DNA of 64,000 bases from an uncultured Dokdonia sp. Lineage in GTDB: Bacteria > Bacteroidota > Bacteroidia > Flavobacteriales > Flavobacteriaceae. The position numbers and the translations under genes are program-made. Location of the stretch: positions 434,001-498,000 of the forward strand of contig NZ_CANMDS010000002.1 in NCBI RefSeq assembly GCF_947496725.1. Reading direction: 5' to 3'. Below, piece after piece: positions 1 through 9,956 of the stretch. Position 1 is the stretch's first letter; every line of letters starts with the position of its first letter. The notes beneath the pieces were generated by a model, which was not told the DNA's origin, did no database searches, and saw nothing but the letters and a program-made list of their open reading frames with translations.

Positions 1-2
1 TT

Positions 3-1112
3 TTAGGAAGAACCTTTGCAGAGGTAAGTAGTATTGCTCCAGAGTTTAATACAAGAACAAATAACAAACGCTTTTTACAAATCATATACTGGCTAGGTAA
101 ACTGGCTATTGCAGAGGTTTTAAAAGAAAACAAGCGTACGGTTACATTTAGCCCAGTGTTGCGTGAGCGACTAGGTCATCACATACACGGTGAGGTGTGG
201 GCAAATGATATTAAGGCTACCTTAAAACAACACGGTTTAATACACAGACCGTTACACATTATAAGTGCAAATATGCACTCTGTAATGAATACGCTATATG
301 CCCCACTTGCTCTTAAGTCTGAGCTTCGCAAGAAGTCTAAACTCGACATTTATGAGATGCTTAGTAATAGCGGCAACAGTGCATTACGTAATAAAGTGCA
401 AAAAGTAGCGTTACAAAACGGAATGATATACCTTCCGGATGAAAGCGGAACGAATATTAACGTTCAGATTTTTGATATGTGTAAGCTTCCTGTGGCAGAA
501 AATGATTTCTGTAAGAAGGAGATGAAAGATGAAGAACACCCCGTAATTATTGTGATGGACTATGCCTTTGGAGAGCAAGCTTACGAAACTATGGAGGAGC
601 TACTCAAACCATATCAAGATGGTGAGGAGAAGATATATCTAGACGTAGATTCTATATCTATAATGGGTAAAGCCGGTATTCTTGAAGGAGGCAAGGGAGA
701 TCTTATGATACCTAGCGCACACCTTTTTGAAGGGACTGCAGATAATTATCCTTTTGAAAATGAATTGTCTAAAGAAGACTTTGAAGATAACGGACTTCTC
801 GTTTTTGAAGGAGCAATGGTTTCTGTACTAGGTACATCACTACAAAATAGGGATATCCTTAAATTCTTTCACGACAGTACGTGGAGCGTTATTGGACTAG
901 AGATGGAAGGTGCTCATTATCAAAAAGCGATACAAGCCGCAGCAAAGTTGCGTAAAAGTATAAAGGAAACAGTAAAAGTGCGTTATGCATACTATGCTAG
1001 TGATAACCCCCTAGAAACGGGAAGTACACTGGCTTCTGGAGGATTAGGTACTACAGGTGTAAAGCCTACATACCTCATCACAGAAAAAATACTGGATCAA
1101 TTATTCAAGTAA
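3..1112 (+). CDS. Nucleoside-phosphorylase-like protein (DUF6909-like), 5' end outside window
   Basis: The reading frame is open from the window edge, so the start lies upstream; a GTG at 156 is internal. Seen: a segment reading MGKAGILEGGKGDLMIPSAH and, about 60 residues later, GLEMEGAHYQKA. These resemble the G-x-AGG-L...GD-x-VIP and EMEGA motifs of purine/uridine phosphorylases and MTA/SAH nucleosidases. The protein is a Bacteroidota family I believe is catalogued as DUF6909. A nucleoside-binding fold is inferred from the motifs; the substrate is unknown. The gene precedes the polysaccharide locus by 77 bases and is probably not part of it. Confidence 0.6.
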   Translation, partial: LGRTFAEVSSIAPEFNTRTNNKRFLQIIYWLGKLAIAEVLKENKRTVTFSPVLRERLGHHIHGEVWANDIKATLKQHGLIHRPLHIISANMHSVMNTLYAPLALKSELRKKSKLDIYEMLSNSGNSALRNKVQKVALQNGMIYLPDESGTNINVQIFDMCKLPVAENDFCKKEMKDEEHPVIIVMDYAFGEQAYETMEELLKPYQDGEEKIYLDVDSISIMGKAGILEGGKGDLMIPSAHLFEGTADNYPFENELSKEDFEDNGLLVFEGAMVSVLGTSLQNRDILKFFHDSTWSVIGLEMEGAHYQKAIQAAAKLRKSIKETVKVRYAYYASDNPLETGSTLASGGLGTTGVKPTYLITEKILDQLFK

Positions 1113-1189
1113 TTTAAGAGTCTAAATTATAAACTGTATTTTGGACCTTTAACGGCTTACAGACCACTAACGACCAAAATATAATACGT

Positions 1190-2182
1190 ATGAGCGATCA
1201 TTACAATCAACCTGCAACCCAGCAGGAGATGGACCTTTCTGATATATTCTCTCTCATAGGCAGATTTATAAAAAACTGTATCTACTTCATATTTAGAATA
1301 GTAGATTTTATAATTAGAAAATGGTGGATTATACTACTGCTTATAGTCGCAGGTATTGTCCTTGGCTACTTTACAAAGGGTGCAGCTTCATATGAGGCAA
1401 ATCTTTTACTTAAGACTAATTTTAAAAGTCAGTCGTACGTTTATACTGCTATTAACCAGTTTAATAATAATCTAGCCGAAGGGGATACAGACTTTGTTAT
1501 TTCTCTTGGTAAAGACCCATCTACCTTTGGCGTGGCTTCTGTAGAGGTCGCTCCCGTGGTAGAGGTACTTGATCTCATAGCGTATATAGGTGAGAATGAT
1601 AGAGCCCTAGGCGAGATGACTCGTGAGTTTAAACTAGAAGATGATAGGGAGCTTTTTGCTACAGATCGTTTTCTGTCTACTTATAAATATCACAAGCTCA
1701 CCGTAGGCCTCAAGAGTGAGCAGGGTAAAGAAGATATTGCAAGCCTTATGAGTTTCATTAATGATCAACCCTTTGCACGCGAGCTCAAGGAGAAAGGTCT
1801 TGTAACTCATACAGAATTTATTAAAAGCCAAGAGCAATCTATAGAACAGATTAATAGTCTTATCAATGCCTACAGTAAAGAAAACGGTCTCTTAAATAGC
1901 ACTAAGGAAGATGGTTTCTATTTTAATAATAGAAGTGATAATATCTCAGATTTATTTGATGTAAAAACACTCTTACAAAGGAATTTAGAAGAGCTTAAAA
2001 ATGATGATGTAAGCTACACAGATGTGGCCGTTATTGTAAGCGACATTCAAGCTTCTAGAGACACATCTATTCTAGATAATATGATTGTTATATATCCGCT
2101 ATTATTTGTGATATTGTTTCTTCTTGTTTCCGGCACAATAAAGTTTTACAACTCATATAAAGCCGAAACATTAAATAATTAA
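1190..2182 (+). CDS. Wzz-like polysaccharide chain-length regulator
   Basis: A 330-residue membrane protein with a first transmembrane segment at about residues 44-62 and a second at about 298-316 near the C-terminus. The large region between them would be periplasmic. This two-helix hairpin is the architecture of Wzz/PCP chain-length determinants. No Walker motifs or C-terminal tyrosine kinase domain follow, so it resembles the kinase-free O-antigen type. It opens a run of co-directional polysaccharide genes, with gmd 20 bases downstream. It likely sets the length of the polymer made by the Wzy-like protein at 7318. The assignment rests on topology and context more than on sequence motifs. 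Confidence 0.65.
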   Translation: MSDHYNQPATQQEMDLSDIFSLIGRFIKNCIYFIFRIVDFIIRKWWIILLLIVAGIVLGYFTKGAASYEANLLLKTNFKSQSYVYTAINQFNNNLAEGDTDFVISLGKDPSTFGVASVEVAPVVEVLDLIAYIGENDRALGEMTREFKLEDDRELFATDRFLSTYKYHKLTVGLKSEQGKEDIASLMSFINDQPFARELKEKGLVTHTEFIKSQEQSIEQINSLINAYSKENGLLNSTKEDGFYFNNRSDNISDLFDVKTLLQRNLEELKNDDVSYTDVAVIVSDIQASRDTSILDNMIVIYPLLFVILFLLVSGTIKFYNSYKAETLNN

Positions 2183-2202
2183 GAAACTCCAATACGCACG
2201 TT

Positions 2203-3321
2203 ATGAGTCATAAAGTAGCATTAATCACAGGTGTCACAGGGCAAGATGGAGCTTATCTCAGTGAGTTTCTCCTTAAAAAAGGGTACGAAGTACACGGTAT
2301 AAAACGTAGGACGTCTCTATTTAATACAGATAGAATAGATCACTTGTATGAGGATCCTCATATCGATAATCAACGGTTTTTCTTGCATTACGGTGATCTT
2401 ACAGATAGCACAAACCTCTTTAGAATTATACAAGAAGTACAGCCAGACGAGATTTATAATCTTGGAGCAATGAGCCACGTTCAGGTTTCTTTTGAGATGC
2501 CTGAGTATACGGCAAATGTAGATGGTCTAGGTGCTCTACGCCTGCTAGAAGCTGTAAGAGCTTTAGGATTAGAGAAGAAAACAAAAATCTATCAAGCATC
2601 TACTTCAGAGCTGTATGGTAAGGTACAAGAGGTACCACAAAGCGAGACAACACCGTTTTATCCTCGTAGTCCATATGCAGTAGCAAAGCTTTATGCATAC
2701 TGGTCTACCGTAAACCACCGTGAGGCGTACAATATGTTTGCTTGCAACGGTATATTATTTAATCACGAGTCGCCAGTAAGGGGAGAGACTTTTGTAACTA
2801 GAAAAATCACTAGAGCAACCGCAAAGATTGCCTTAGGTCTTCAAGATAAAATGTATCTAGGTAATCTAGATGCAAAACGTGACTGGGGACACGCAAAAGA
2901 TTATGTACGTATGATGTGGATGATCTTACAAGCAGATGAACCAGAAGATTGGGTGATAGCTACAGGAGAGACAACTACTGTGAGAGACTTCATAAAAATG
3001 GCTTTTAACTATATAGGCGTCACCTTAGAGTTTACAGGTGTGGGAGTAGAAGAAAAAGGTAAAGTAGTCTCATCAAATAATCCTGGGTACCCGGTAAAAG
3101 AAGGTCAAGTAGTTGTTGAGGTAGATCCAAAATATTTTAGACCTACAGAAGTAGAGCTCTTAATAGGTGATGCTTCAAAAGCTTATAATAAGCTAGGTTG
3201 GAAACCAGAGTATAAACTACAAGGACTTGTAGATGATATGATGAAGAGCGATATCAAGCTAATGCAAAAGGACAGCTATCTTAAAGAAGGAGGGTATCAA
3301 ACAATGAACTATTTTGAGTAG
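2203..3321 (+). CDS. gmd: GDP-mannose 4,6-dehydratase
   Basis: Converts GDP-mannose to GDP-4-keto-6-deoxymannose in the cytoplasm, the first step to GDP-L-fucose. Seen: the N-terminal nucleotide-binding motif [10 protein letters not shown] at residues 10-19, the STSELYG segment, and the catalytic pair Y158/K162 in SPYAVAK of the extended short-chain dehydrogenase family. The 372 residues match the family. Its stop overlaps the TTG start of the GDP-fucose synthase gene by 8 bases, so the two steps are translationally coupled. Product assignment is very secure. Confidence 0.97.
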   Translation: MSHKVALITGVTGQDGAYLSEFLLKKGYEVHGIKRRTSLFNTDRIDHLYEDPHIDNQRFFLHYGDLTDSTNLFRIIQEVQPDEIYNLGAMSHVQVSFEMPEYTANVDGLGALRLLEAVRALGLEKKTKIYQASTSELYGKVQEVPQSETTPFYPRSPYAVAKLYAYWSTVNHREAYNMFACNGILFNHESPVRGETFVTRKITRATAKIALGLQDKMYLGNLDAKRDWGHAKDYVRMMWMILQADEPEDWVIATGETTTVRDFIKMAFNYIGVTLEFTGVGVEEKGKVVSSNNPGYPVKEGQVVVEVDPKYFRPTEVELLIGDASKAYNKLGWKPEYKLQGLVDDMMKSDIKLMQKDSYLKEGGYQTMNYFE

Positions 3322-4375
3322 CACAACTATACCTAAAGAGGCAAAAATCTATGTTGCAGGCCATAGAGGCCTTGTGGGAAGTGCAATTGTAAAGGCACTT
3401 ACTGCAAAGGGCTATCATCACATCGTCACGCGCACACACCAAGAGCTGGATCTTACAGATACCCTTGCCACGGCAACATTTTTTAAAACAGAAAAACCAG
3501 CATATGTTTTTCTGGCTGCCGCAAAGGTGGGTGGTATCATAGCAAACAATACGTACAGAGCAGACTTTTTGTATCTCAATCTTATGATACAAAACAACGT
3601 GATACACCAGAGTTACAAGCACGGAGTTAAAAAATTACTTTTCTTGGGTAGTACCTGTATTTATCCAAAAAACGCACCACAACCTATGCCAGAAGATGCG
3701 CTGCTCACAGGTACACTAGAGTATACAAATGAGCCCTATGCTATTGCAAAAATCGCAGGAATCAAGCTTTGTGAGAGTTACAATCTTCAGTATGGGACAG
3801 ATTTTCTATCGGTAATGCCTACTAATTTATATGGGTACAATGATAATTTTGACCTTGAGAAATCACACGTTTTGCCTGCACTTATTAGAAAAATGCACCT
3901 TGCAAAGCTCTTGTCAGAAGGTAAAAACGACGAGGTATGTAAAGATCTAGAGGTTTCCGCTTTCGCGAAAGCGCAACCTATCCTAAAAAAGTTTGGCATC
4001 TCTGCTGAAAGTGTAGAGATATGGGGAACAGGTAGTCCTAGACGCGAGTTTTTATGGAGTCAAGATATGGCAGATGCCTGTGTACATATAATGGAAAAAA
4101 CGAGCTTTGATCAAGTAAGAGGCGACAGTAATGAGGTAAGGAATACCCATATAAATATAGGTACAGGCATAGATATAAGTATAAAAGAGCTTGCTATGCT
4201 TATAAAAAGCACCGTAGGTTTTAATGGTAAACTAGTTTTTGATACTTCAAAGCCAGACGGAACACCTCGTAAACTTACTAACGTAGATAAACTACACGAG
4301 CTAGGGTGGAAGCATACCGTAAACCTAGATGAAGGTGTTGTAAACCTATACAACTGGTACTTAAAAAAGAAATAG
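3314..4375 (+). CDS. fcl: GDP-L-fucose synthase
   Basis: Epimerises and reduces GDP-4-keto-6-deoxymannose to GDP-L-fucose using NADPH. Seen: GHRGLVGSA at about residues 16-24, the [16 protein letters not shown] segment typical of this enzyme, and the catalytic Y142/K146 in PYAIAK. The best start is a TTG inside the end of gmd. At 353 residues it exceeds the roughly 320 of the enterobacterial enzyme; the extra length includes a loop around residues 205-230. The iterated palindrome encodes AFAKA at residues 216-220, within that variable loop, so it probably spares the active site. Confidence 0.95.
   Translation: MSSTTIPKEAKIYVAGHRGLVGSAIVKALTAKGYHHIVTRTHQELDLTDTLATATFFKTEKPAYVFLAAAKVGGIIANNTYRADFLYLNLMIQNNVIHQSYKHGVKKLLFLGSTCIYPKNAPQPMPEDALLTGTLEYTNEPYAIAKIAGIKLCESYNLQYGTDFLSVMPTNLYGYNDNFDLEKSHVLPALIRKMHLAKLLSEGKNDEVCKDLEVSAFAKAQPILKKFGISAESVEIWGTGSPRREFLWSQDMADACVHIMEKTSFDQVRGDSNEVRNTHINIGTGIDISIKELAMLIKSTVGFNGKLVFDTSKPDGTPRKLTNVDKLHELGWKHTVNLDEGVVNLYNWYLKKK
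3958..3973. repeat. Iterated palindrome in fcl
   Basis: CGCTTTCGCGAAAGCG; coding, read as AFAKA. Confidence 0.95.
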
Positions 4376-4996
4376 ATGAATCCCAAAATCTGGACCCCTA
4401 GATATATAACAAACAGAATAGGACTCTATGTATATGAGCAATTTAATAAGGATAAACCTTGGATTGCACCTAGCGCTATAAAATGGCTAGACACAAACTT
4501 ACATAAAGAGATGTCTGGCGTAGAGTTTGGGTCTGGTAGAAGTACTGTTTGGTATGCTCATAAGCTTAAGAACCTCGTAAGCATAGAAGATCATCAGGAC
4601 TGGTATCAAAAAGTAAAACAACAACTTGAAAAAGCTAAGCTTACAAACGTGCGCTATATCTTAAAATCTTGTGAGCAGGATATGTTAGGCCATATCCCTT
4701 ACGTAGATATTGTAAAAGAATTTGATAATAGTTCCATAAATTTTATGGTTGTAGATGGTAAATATCGTGATCGTATTGCCCTAGAAGCTATACAGAAGCT
4801 CACCTCTGGAGGTTTCTTGTTGCTAGATGATGCAGAGCGGTATATACCACTTGATTCACATACACCTTATAATTACAAGAAGGAAGGAAAGAAACAACCA
4901 GAGGAGTGGAAAACGTTTTCAGAACGCACAAGTAGCTGGAAGCAACTGCATTTTACAAGCGGTGTGTCAGACACAGTAGTTTTAATAAAACCATAA
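4376..4996 (+). CDS. Class I SAM-dependent methyltransferase-like protein
   Basis: 206 residues, starting at the base after the fcl stop codon. Seen: VEFGSGRSTVWYAHKL, which fits the glycine-rich SAM-binding motif I of Rossmann-type methyltransferases, and an acidic residue at the end of the next strand (SIEDH). FMVVDGKYRDRI and LLLDDAERY would be later core strands. The setting between fucose synthesis and the flippase suggests it methylates a sugar of the surface glycan. That target is inferred, and a non-methyltransferase Rossmann role cannot be excluded. Confidence 0.65.
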   Translation: MNPKIWTPRYITNRIGLYVYEQFNKDKPWIAPSAIKWLDTNLHKEMSGVEFGSGRSTVWYAHKLKNLVSIEDHQDWYQKVKQQLEKAKLTNVRYILKSCEQDMLGHIPYVDIVKEFDNSSINFMVVDGKYRDRIALEAIQKLTSGGFLLLDDAERYIPLDSHTPYNYKKEGKKQPEEWKTFSERTSSWKQLHFTSGVSDTVVLIKP

Positions 4997-6265
4997 TTGA
5001 GTATATTAAAATCCATAAAAGAGAATGCTGCAGGCCGCAAGATGGCTGGCAACTACGTTTCGTTACTGTTTATACAGGCGGCAAATATTCTGTTACCTCT
5101 TATTTTATTGCCTTACCTAGTACGCACACTAGGTGTAGAAAAATATGGACTTGTATTACTGGCACAATCTTTTTGCACCATTTTATATGTGTTTGTAGAG
5201 TTTGGATTTAACTTAAGTGCTACCCGCAGGATATCTATTCTCAAAGACAATGCCTCAGAAAAATCTCAAGTATTTTCGGCGGTGATATCTATAAAATTAT
5301 TGCTGGCTGTTGCAGTAGCGGTTGTGTATGCGATAATCATACTTGCGTTTCCTAGGTTTAGGTTAGAGTGGGAGGTATATGCGTTAAGTTATGGTGTAGT
5401 AGTAGGGCAGGCATTGTTTCCAGATTGGTTTTTTCAGGGAATTGAGAAAATGCAGTTTATAGCAATACTCAATGTGCTTGCTAAAATCATTTTTACGGCT
5501 CTTATCTTCATTTTTGTACGTGAGGTAGGTGATTATAGCAATGTGCCATTATTCACCAGTATAGGCTTTCTTATAGCCGGAACCATAAGCTTTATCATAA
5601 GTCTCAAGTTTGTAAAACTCATTAAGCCTTCAAAAAAGATGATGGGTGAACTTATGACAGAGAGTAAAAGCATCTTTGTGTCTAATATAGCTGCACGTCT
5701 TTTTAACTCTGCAAATGTATTTATAGTGGGGATGATTGCTGGAGATGCTATCGCTGGTATTTACGGTAGTTTTGAAAAGATTTTTATGGCAGCCAAAGGT
5801 TTCTTTTCTCCCATTATGCAAGCTGTTTTCCCCTGGCTCTCTGTACAAGATGAGGCGAAGAGAAGAGCGAGTATACGTAAGATGGCGCCATTTATTATTT
5901 TGCTTGCGAGTGTATTTGTTACCATAATACTCATCTTTGGAGGAGATATTTTACAACTGTTATTTGATGATCCCGCCATAACAGCTTATACAACTGCATT
6001 TAAGATATTATGTACTGCAACCGTTTTTGCAGGCCTTAATATGCTCATCCTTACCTTATACTTACCTGCTGTAGGCGCCTATGTAAAGCGTATGAATATA
6101 CTATTAATAGGAGGCGTTTTAAATGTATTACTCGCCTGTTTACTGGTGTCCATATGGCCTATTTATGGTATTGTGATAGCAGTAGTTTTTACAGAATTAG
6201 CGCTAGCGTTATTAAGTTGGGTGTATTTCTTTAAACAGTCTAAACCCCAAACATATGCCGTCTAG
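4997..6265 (+). CDS. Polysaccharide flippase, Wzx family
   Basis: 422 residues with about twelve hydrophobic segments and the N-terminal pattern of oligosaccharide flippases (NYVSLLFIQAANILLPLILL, then PYLVRTLGVEKYG). It would move undecaprenyl-linked repeat units across the inner membrane. The start is a TTG immediately after the previous stop. Its 3' end overlaps the following glycosyltransferase by 11 bases. A second, unrelated-looking flippase gene lies at 40382, outside this locus. Confidence 0.88.
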   Translation: MSILKSIKENAAGRKMAGNYVSLLFIQAANILLPLILLPYLVRTLGVEKYGLVLLAQSFCTILYVFVEFGFNLSATRRISILKDNASEKSQVFSAVISIKLLLAVAVAVVYAIIILAFPRFRLEWEVYALSYGVVVGQALFPDWFFQGIEKMQFIAILNVLAKIIFTALIFIFVREVGDYSNVPLFTSIGFLIAGTISFIISLKFVKLIKPSKKMMGELMTESKSIFVSNIAARLFNSANVFIVGMIAGDAIAGIYGSFEKIFMAAKGFFSPIMQAVFPWLSVQDEAKRRASIRKMAPFIILLASVFVTIILIFGGDILQLLFDDPAITAYTTAFKILCTATVFAGLNMLILTLYLPAVGAYVKRMNILLIGGVLNVLLACLLVSIWPIYGIVIAVVFTELALALLSWVYFFKQSKPQTYAV

Positions 6266-7328
6266 ACTTACCATTGTACAGACTGCATTACCAGACTATA
6301 GAGCAGGCTTCTATGATGAACTCTACAGATTACTGGACACAAATTTCTCACTATATGGTGGAGCTCATTATTTTGAGCCGTCTGTACAAACAGACAATAG
6401 TATTTTACATAAAAAATTAGAAAACAAATTTATACTAGGGAATCGTTTTTTATGGCAACGAGGAGTTAGACATCTAGCATTTGAGCCTGGTATTGTTGTA
6501 CTTGAGATGAACCCTCGCATATTGAGCAACTGGTGGTTGTTATACAAACGGAAGTCTAAGGGGCTCAAAACCGTGTTGTGGGGTCACGCCTGGCCGCGTA
6601 AGGGTAAACATAGTCCTACAGATCGCTTGCGTCATAAAATGCGTAAACTAGCTTCTACCATCGTGGTGTATACTAAAAAACAGCAGGAAGAGCTACAAGA
6701 AAAAATGCCCGCAACACACATACTCGCCGCGCCTAACGCACTTATGAGTAGTGCAGTAATGAATGTCGCTTCAGGTAAACCACAACACCTTATTTACGTA
6801 GGGCGATTAACTCCAGAAAAAAAACCACTCTTTTTAGTCCAAGCATTTAAAGCGTGTTTGCCAGATCTCTCTCCAGAAACTAAGCTTCTCGTAGTAGGCG
6901 CTGGAGAAGAACAATCTAAAATCGCTACATTTATAGAGAAACATCATCTTGAGAATCGTGTGGTATTGTATGGGCATATAAGTGACACAAAGGAGTTAGA
7001 ACGACTTTATGCATCAAGCTTGTTTAGTGTTTCGCCGGGTTATGTAGGTCTATCTATTACCCAAAGTTTTGGTTTTGGTGTACCTATGCTTATTTCTCGT
7101 GATGAACCGCACTCGCCAGAAATAGAGGCAGCAATAGAGGGCAATAATGTGGTGTTTTATGAGACAGATGATGTGGTACGCTTTCGCGAAAGCGTAAAAA
7201 AAATATTCTCAAACAGAGAAGAGTGGATTGAAAAAAGAGATGCAATCTCCACCTACTGTCGTGAGCGATATACGGTAGAGGCAATGGCAAGGGTGTTTTA
7301 TAAACTTACGCAAGACGATGATAGGTAG
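6255..7328 (+). CDS. GT4-type glycosyltransferase
   Basis: 357 residues with the GT-B fold pattern. The C-terminal half carries LIYVGRLTPEKKPLFLVQAF, VVGAGEEQSKI and the nucleotide-sugar binding stretch SPGYVGLSITQSFGFGVPML, where family 4 enzymes normally have an E-x7-E pattern. It overlaps its neighbours by 11 bases on both sides, indicating tight coupling in the polysaccharide operon. A 20-base copy of the iterated palindrome at 7177-7196 encodes VRFRESV near residues 308-314, in the C-terminal helical region. Donor and acceptor are unknown. Confidence 0.85.
   Translation: MPSRLTIVQTALPDYRAGFYDELYRLLDTNFSLYGGAHYFEPSVQTDNSILHKKLENKFILGNRFLWQRGVRHLAFEPGIVVLEMNPRILSNWWLLYKRKSKGLKTVLWGHAWPRKGKHSPTDRLRHKMRKLASTIVVYTKKQQEELQEKMPATHILAAPNALMSSAVMNVASGKPQHLIYVGRLTPEKKPLFLVQAFKACLPDLSPETKLLVVGAGEEQSKIATFIEKHHLENRVVLYGHISDTKELERLYASSLFSVSPGYVGLSITQSFGFGVPMLISRDEPHSPEIEAAIEGNNVVFYETDDVVRFRESVKKIFSNREEWIEKRDAISTYCRERYTVEAMARVFYKLTQDDDR
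7177..7196. repeat. Iterated palindrome, full 20-base form
   Basis: TACGCTTTCGCGAAAGCGTA inside a glycosyltransferase gene, read as VRFRESV. Confidence 0.95.
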
Positions 7329-8760
7329 ACTCATCTTACTACTAGCTTATCTAGGGATAAGTGTTGTGCTGTTTGCAACTTTTGCAACAGATGTATGGGT
7401 GTGGATGTCATTTTTTATGAGCAACCTTGTACTGTTTGCGTTGTTATGGTGGCATTTATATCAAGAGCGAGAGTACTCACCGTTTATATCTGTATACATT
7501 GTTTTTAACTTCTTGTTTTTTATCATAGCACCCATATTGCAGCTACGAGTTATAGGAGATAAGAATGCAGATTTCTTAACAAAGCTACCTTACACATCTT
7601 CAGGCATTATTTATAGTAATGTATTAATAATACTTTTTACGCTCTGTTTTTTTGGAGCTTATACGTGGTTTAAAAAAACTAGAAAAACGAGGGTTATAGT
7701 CCCAAATTATAATAGAGACAAAAGATTACCTCTTGTGCTTTTTGGGATATTAGGTATTTCTTTACTCGTATTTATTGTAAGTATGGGGTTTGTTTTTAAC
7801 GAGATGGCTCGTGCTGGATGGATGGCCTCATCTATAGGTCGCACTGCTTTACTTATATGGAAAAAGCTACTTTTTGTAGTACCGCTAGGGGGTGTTATTT
7901 TAACGGTACAGTATTATAAACAGTCTAAAAAGTCAGGTATAAATGTGCTTGCTGTGGCTGTTATGTTTGTCTTATTTATGGTACTGCTATTATGGTTTAA
8001 AAATCCGCTAGTAGAAAAGAGAAATGCCTTAGGTCCCATTTATATTTCTATAATTTACCTCCTCGCACCTAGACTGCTTAATAGTAATGTGAAGACGATG
8101 TTTTTTATGTTTTTTACAATGGTTGTTGTGTTCCCACTTTCGGCTATTATTACGCACGCAAAGTCTTCTTTGAGACAGATTATTATACAGCCGCGTATAC
8201 TTCTAGATGAGTTTGAAGGTGAGGGGATAGGTGAGGTTTTTAACACAATACATTATGATGCCTTTATAAATATAGTTGCTACGATAGATTATGTAAAGTA
8301 CGAGGGCTTCTCATATGGACACCAGTTTTTAAGCGCTTTTTTGTTTTTTATACCCCGTAAAATCTGGGAAGGAAAGCCAGTGAGTACGGGGCAGCTAGTA
8401 GGTGAGCACTTAATAGACAACTATGAGTTTACGTATAGTAACTTATCTAACCCTATGGTATCTGAGGGATATGTAAATTTTGGGATTATAGGTGTTATAC
8501 TTCTTGCCATTGCTCTTGGGTATGCAATAGTTTACTTTTTAACTTGGTTACATAGCCACATTCTTATTAAAAAAATTATGGCTTTTTACTTTGCGATACA
8601 CTTATTGTTTTTCTTAAGAGGAGATTTTGCAAATGGATTTTCGTATTACGTGGGAACTCTTATAGGTGTTATGGGTATTGCTAGATTAATAGATTACCTT
8701 ATCAAAAATGGATTAAATAATCAATATAAATGGAGGCAAAAACAAATAACAAAAGCTTAG
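7318..8760 (+). CDS. O-antigen polymerase-like membrane protein (Wzy candidate)
   Basis: 480 residues with about twelve predicted membrane helices and a large mid-protein loop. The segment FLFFIPRKIWEGKPVSTGQLVGE is typical of oligosaccharide repeat-unit polymerases (EpsG/Wzy-like). It starts 11 bases inside the preceding glycosyltransferase and overlaps the next membrane gene by 31 bases. With the Wzz-like and Wzx-like genes it completes a Wzx/Wzy assembly set. Polymerases are poorly conserved, so the call depends on topology, one motif and context. Confidence 0.7.
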   Translation: MIGRLILLLAYLGISVVLFATFATDVWVWMSFFMSNLVLFALLWWHLYQEREYSPFISVYIVFNFLFFIIAPILQLRVIGDKNADFLTKLPYTSSGIIYSNVLIILFTLCFFGAYTWFKKTRKTRVIVPNYNRDKRLPLVLFGILGISLLVFIVSMGFVFNEMARAGWMASSIGRTALLIWKKLLFVVPLGGVILTVQYYKQSKKSGINVLAVAVMFVLFMVLLLWFKNPLVEKRNALGPIYISIIYLLAPRLLNSNVKTMFFMFFTMVVVFPLSAIITHAKSSLRQIIIQPRILLDEFEGEGIGEVFNTIHYDAFINIVATIDYVKYEGFSYGHQFLSAFLFFIPRKIWEGKPVSTGQLVGEHLIDNYEFTYSNLSNPMVSEGYVNFGIIGVILLAIALGYAIVYFLTWLHSHILIKKIMAFYFAIHLLFFLRGDFANGFSYYVGTLIGVMGIARLIDYLIKNGLNNQYKWRQKQITKA

Positions 8761-9956
8761 TGTATCTAGAAGGAGCTTTGTTTCTTCTATTTGCATCAAT
8801 ACTGTTACCTACAAATGTAAAATCTATTGCTGTGGGGTTGTTTTGTGCTGTCTCAGTTTATCATTTTTTCAAAAGTAAAAACACATTTAATACTCGCTTT
8901 TTTCTAGTAAATGCTGCGGTTTATTTTCTAATAGCGATAACACTCATTTACAGTGATAACATCGCTTATGGAGTAAGAAAACTCACCTCTTTTTTGTCAT
9001 TACTGTTATTTCCGCTCTGTTTTGCCTTGTTTTCAAGAAACGATATGAGATACCTCTATTCTCGGTTAGATAAAATGCTAGGAGTTTATCTTTTGACCGT
9101 TGTTCTTTTTAATGTGATTCCGTTTTTATGGTTTTACATTACACATTATAGTTTTAGTGATATGCTCATTCATTTTCCTACTGTGATGCGTGTTGATGTG
9201 GGTAAATATGGTATACACCCTATCTATTTATCAATGCATTGTAGTGTGGCGATTTTATTCTCAATGTTCATATTGCGCTCCTTAAAAAGTAAATGGAAAA
9301 TAGTAGGAGTCTTATTACTTGATGCAATACTCATTTTGTTCTTACTGCTGTATGCAAAGAAGGGGCCTATTTTAGCCCTTATGATTGTCTCTACACTGTT
9401 TATACTATTTCAACGTAAAAGAGCAATTGTACGACCTTATATTTTTGCAATTCTAGGTCTTGTTGTATTGATGATTGCCATACCACGCACCAGAAATAAA
9501 TTTTTAGAACTTCAAAAAATTGAGGTGATTGGTGAGGGAGGACCTACGTCTACAAATATTAGATATACTATTTACGGCGTAGCAAAAGAACTTATTTATG
9601 AAAGTCCAATTTTAGGGTATGGTATAGGTGATTATAGGGATGTGCTCAATAAAAAGTATGAAACCACAGGTAATAGTGTTTTAAAAGAAGGGAGGTATAA
9701 CACCCATAATCAGTTTTTGAGTTTATTAACCATAGGAGGAGTCATATTATTATTAGCTTTTTTATGCACACTAGCTATAAATCTTGTATTTGCAACGCGA
9801 TTTAATAATGAACTCTTTATACTAGTTCTGTTATTTTATGGCATTGTTATGTTAACTACAAATATTTTAGAGCGTGAGGCAGGAGTTATTTACTTTGCAT
9901 TATTTTTTAACTTCCTTTCTGCCAAAACACTTTTTGTAAACCCCTCAGATGCCTAA
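8730..9956 (+). CDS. O-antigen ligase/polymerase family membrane protein
   Basis: 408 residues with about ten membrane helices. The segment ESPILGYGIGDYRDVL followed by NTHNQFLSLLTIGG matches the Wzy_C/WaaL signature (G-x-G-x-G/D, then HN-x-FL). Ligases transfer the finished polymer to lipid A-core; polymerases of the same family extend it. Presence of another polymerase-like gene just upstream favours ligase for this one, but that is inference. It overlaps the next glycosyltransferase by 8 bases. Confidence 0.72.
   Translation: MEAKTNNKSLVYLEGALFLLFASILLPTNVKSIAVGLFCAVSVYHFFKSKNTFNTRFFLVNAAVYFLIAITLIYSDNIAYGVRKLTSFLSLLLFPLCFALFSRNDMRYLYSRLDKMLGVYLLTVVLFNVIPFLWFYITHYSFSDMLIHFPTVMRVDVGKYGIHPIYLSMHCSVAILFSMFILRSLKSKWKIVGVLLLDAILILFLLLYAKKGPILALMIVSTLFILFQRKRAIVRPYIFAILGLVVLMIAIPRTRNKFLELQKIEVIGEGGPTSTNIRYTIYGVAKELIYESPILGYGIGDYRDVLNKKYETTGNSVLKEGRYNTHNQFLSLLTIGGVILLLAFLCTLAINLVFATRFNNELFILVLLFYGIVMLTTNILEREAGVIYFALFFNFLSAKTLFVNPSDA

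Noticed and set aside
4111-4386. Minus-strand ORF over the 3' end of fcl
   Set aside because: Complementary to a secure gene, with no recognisable protein features.
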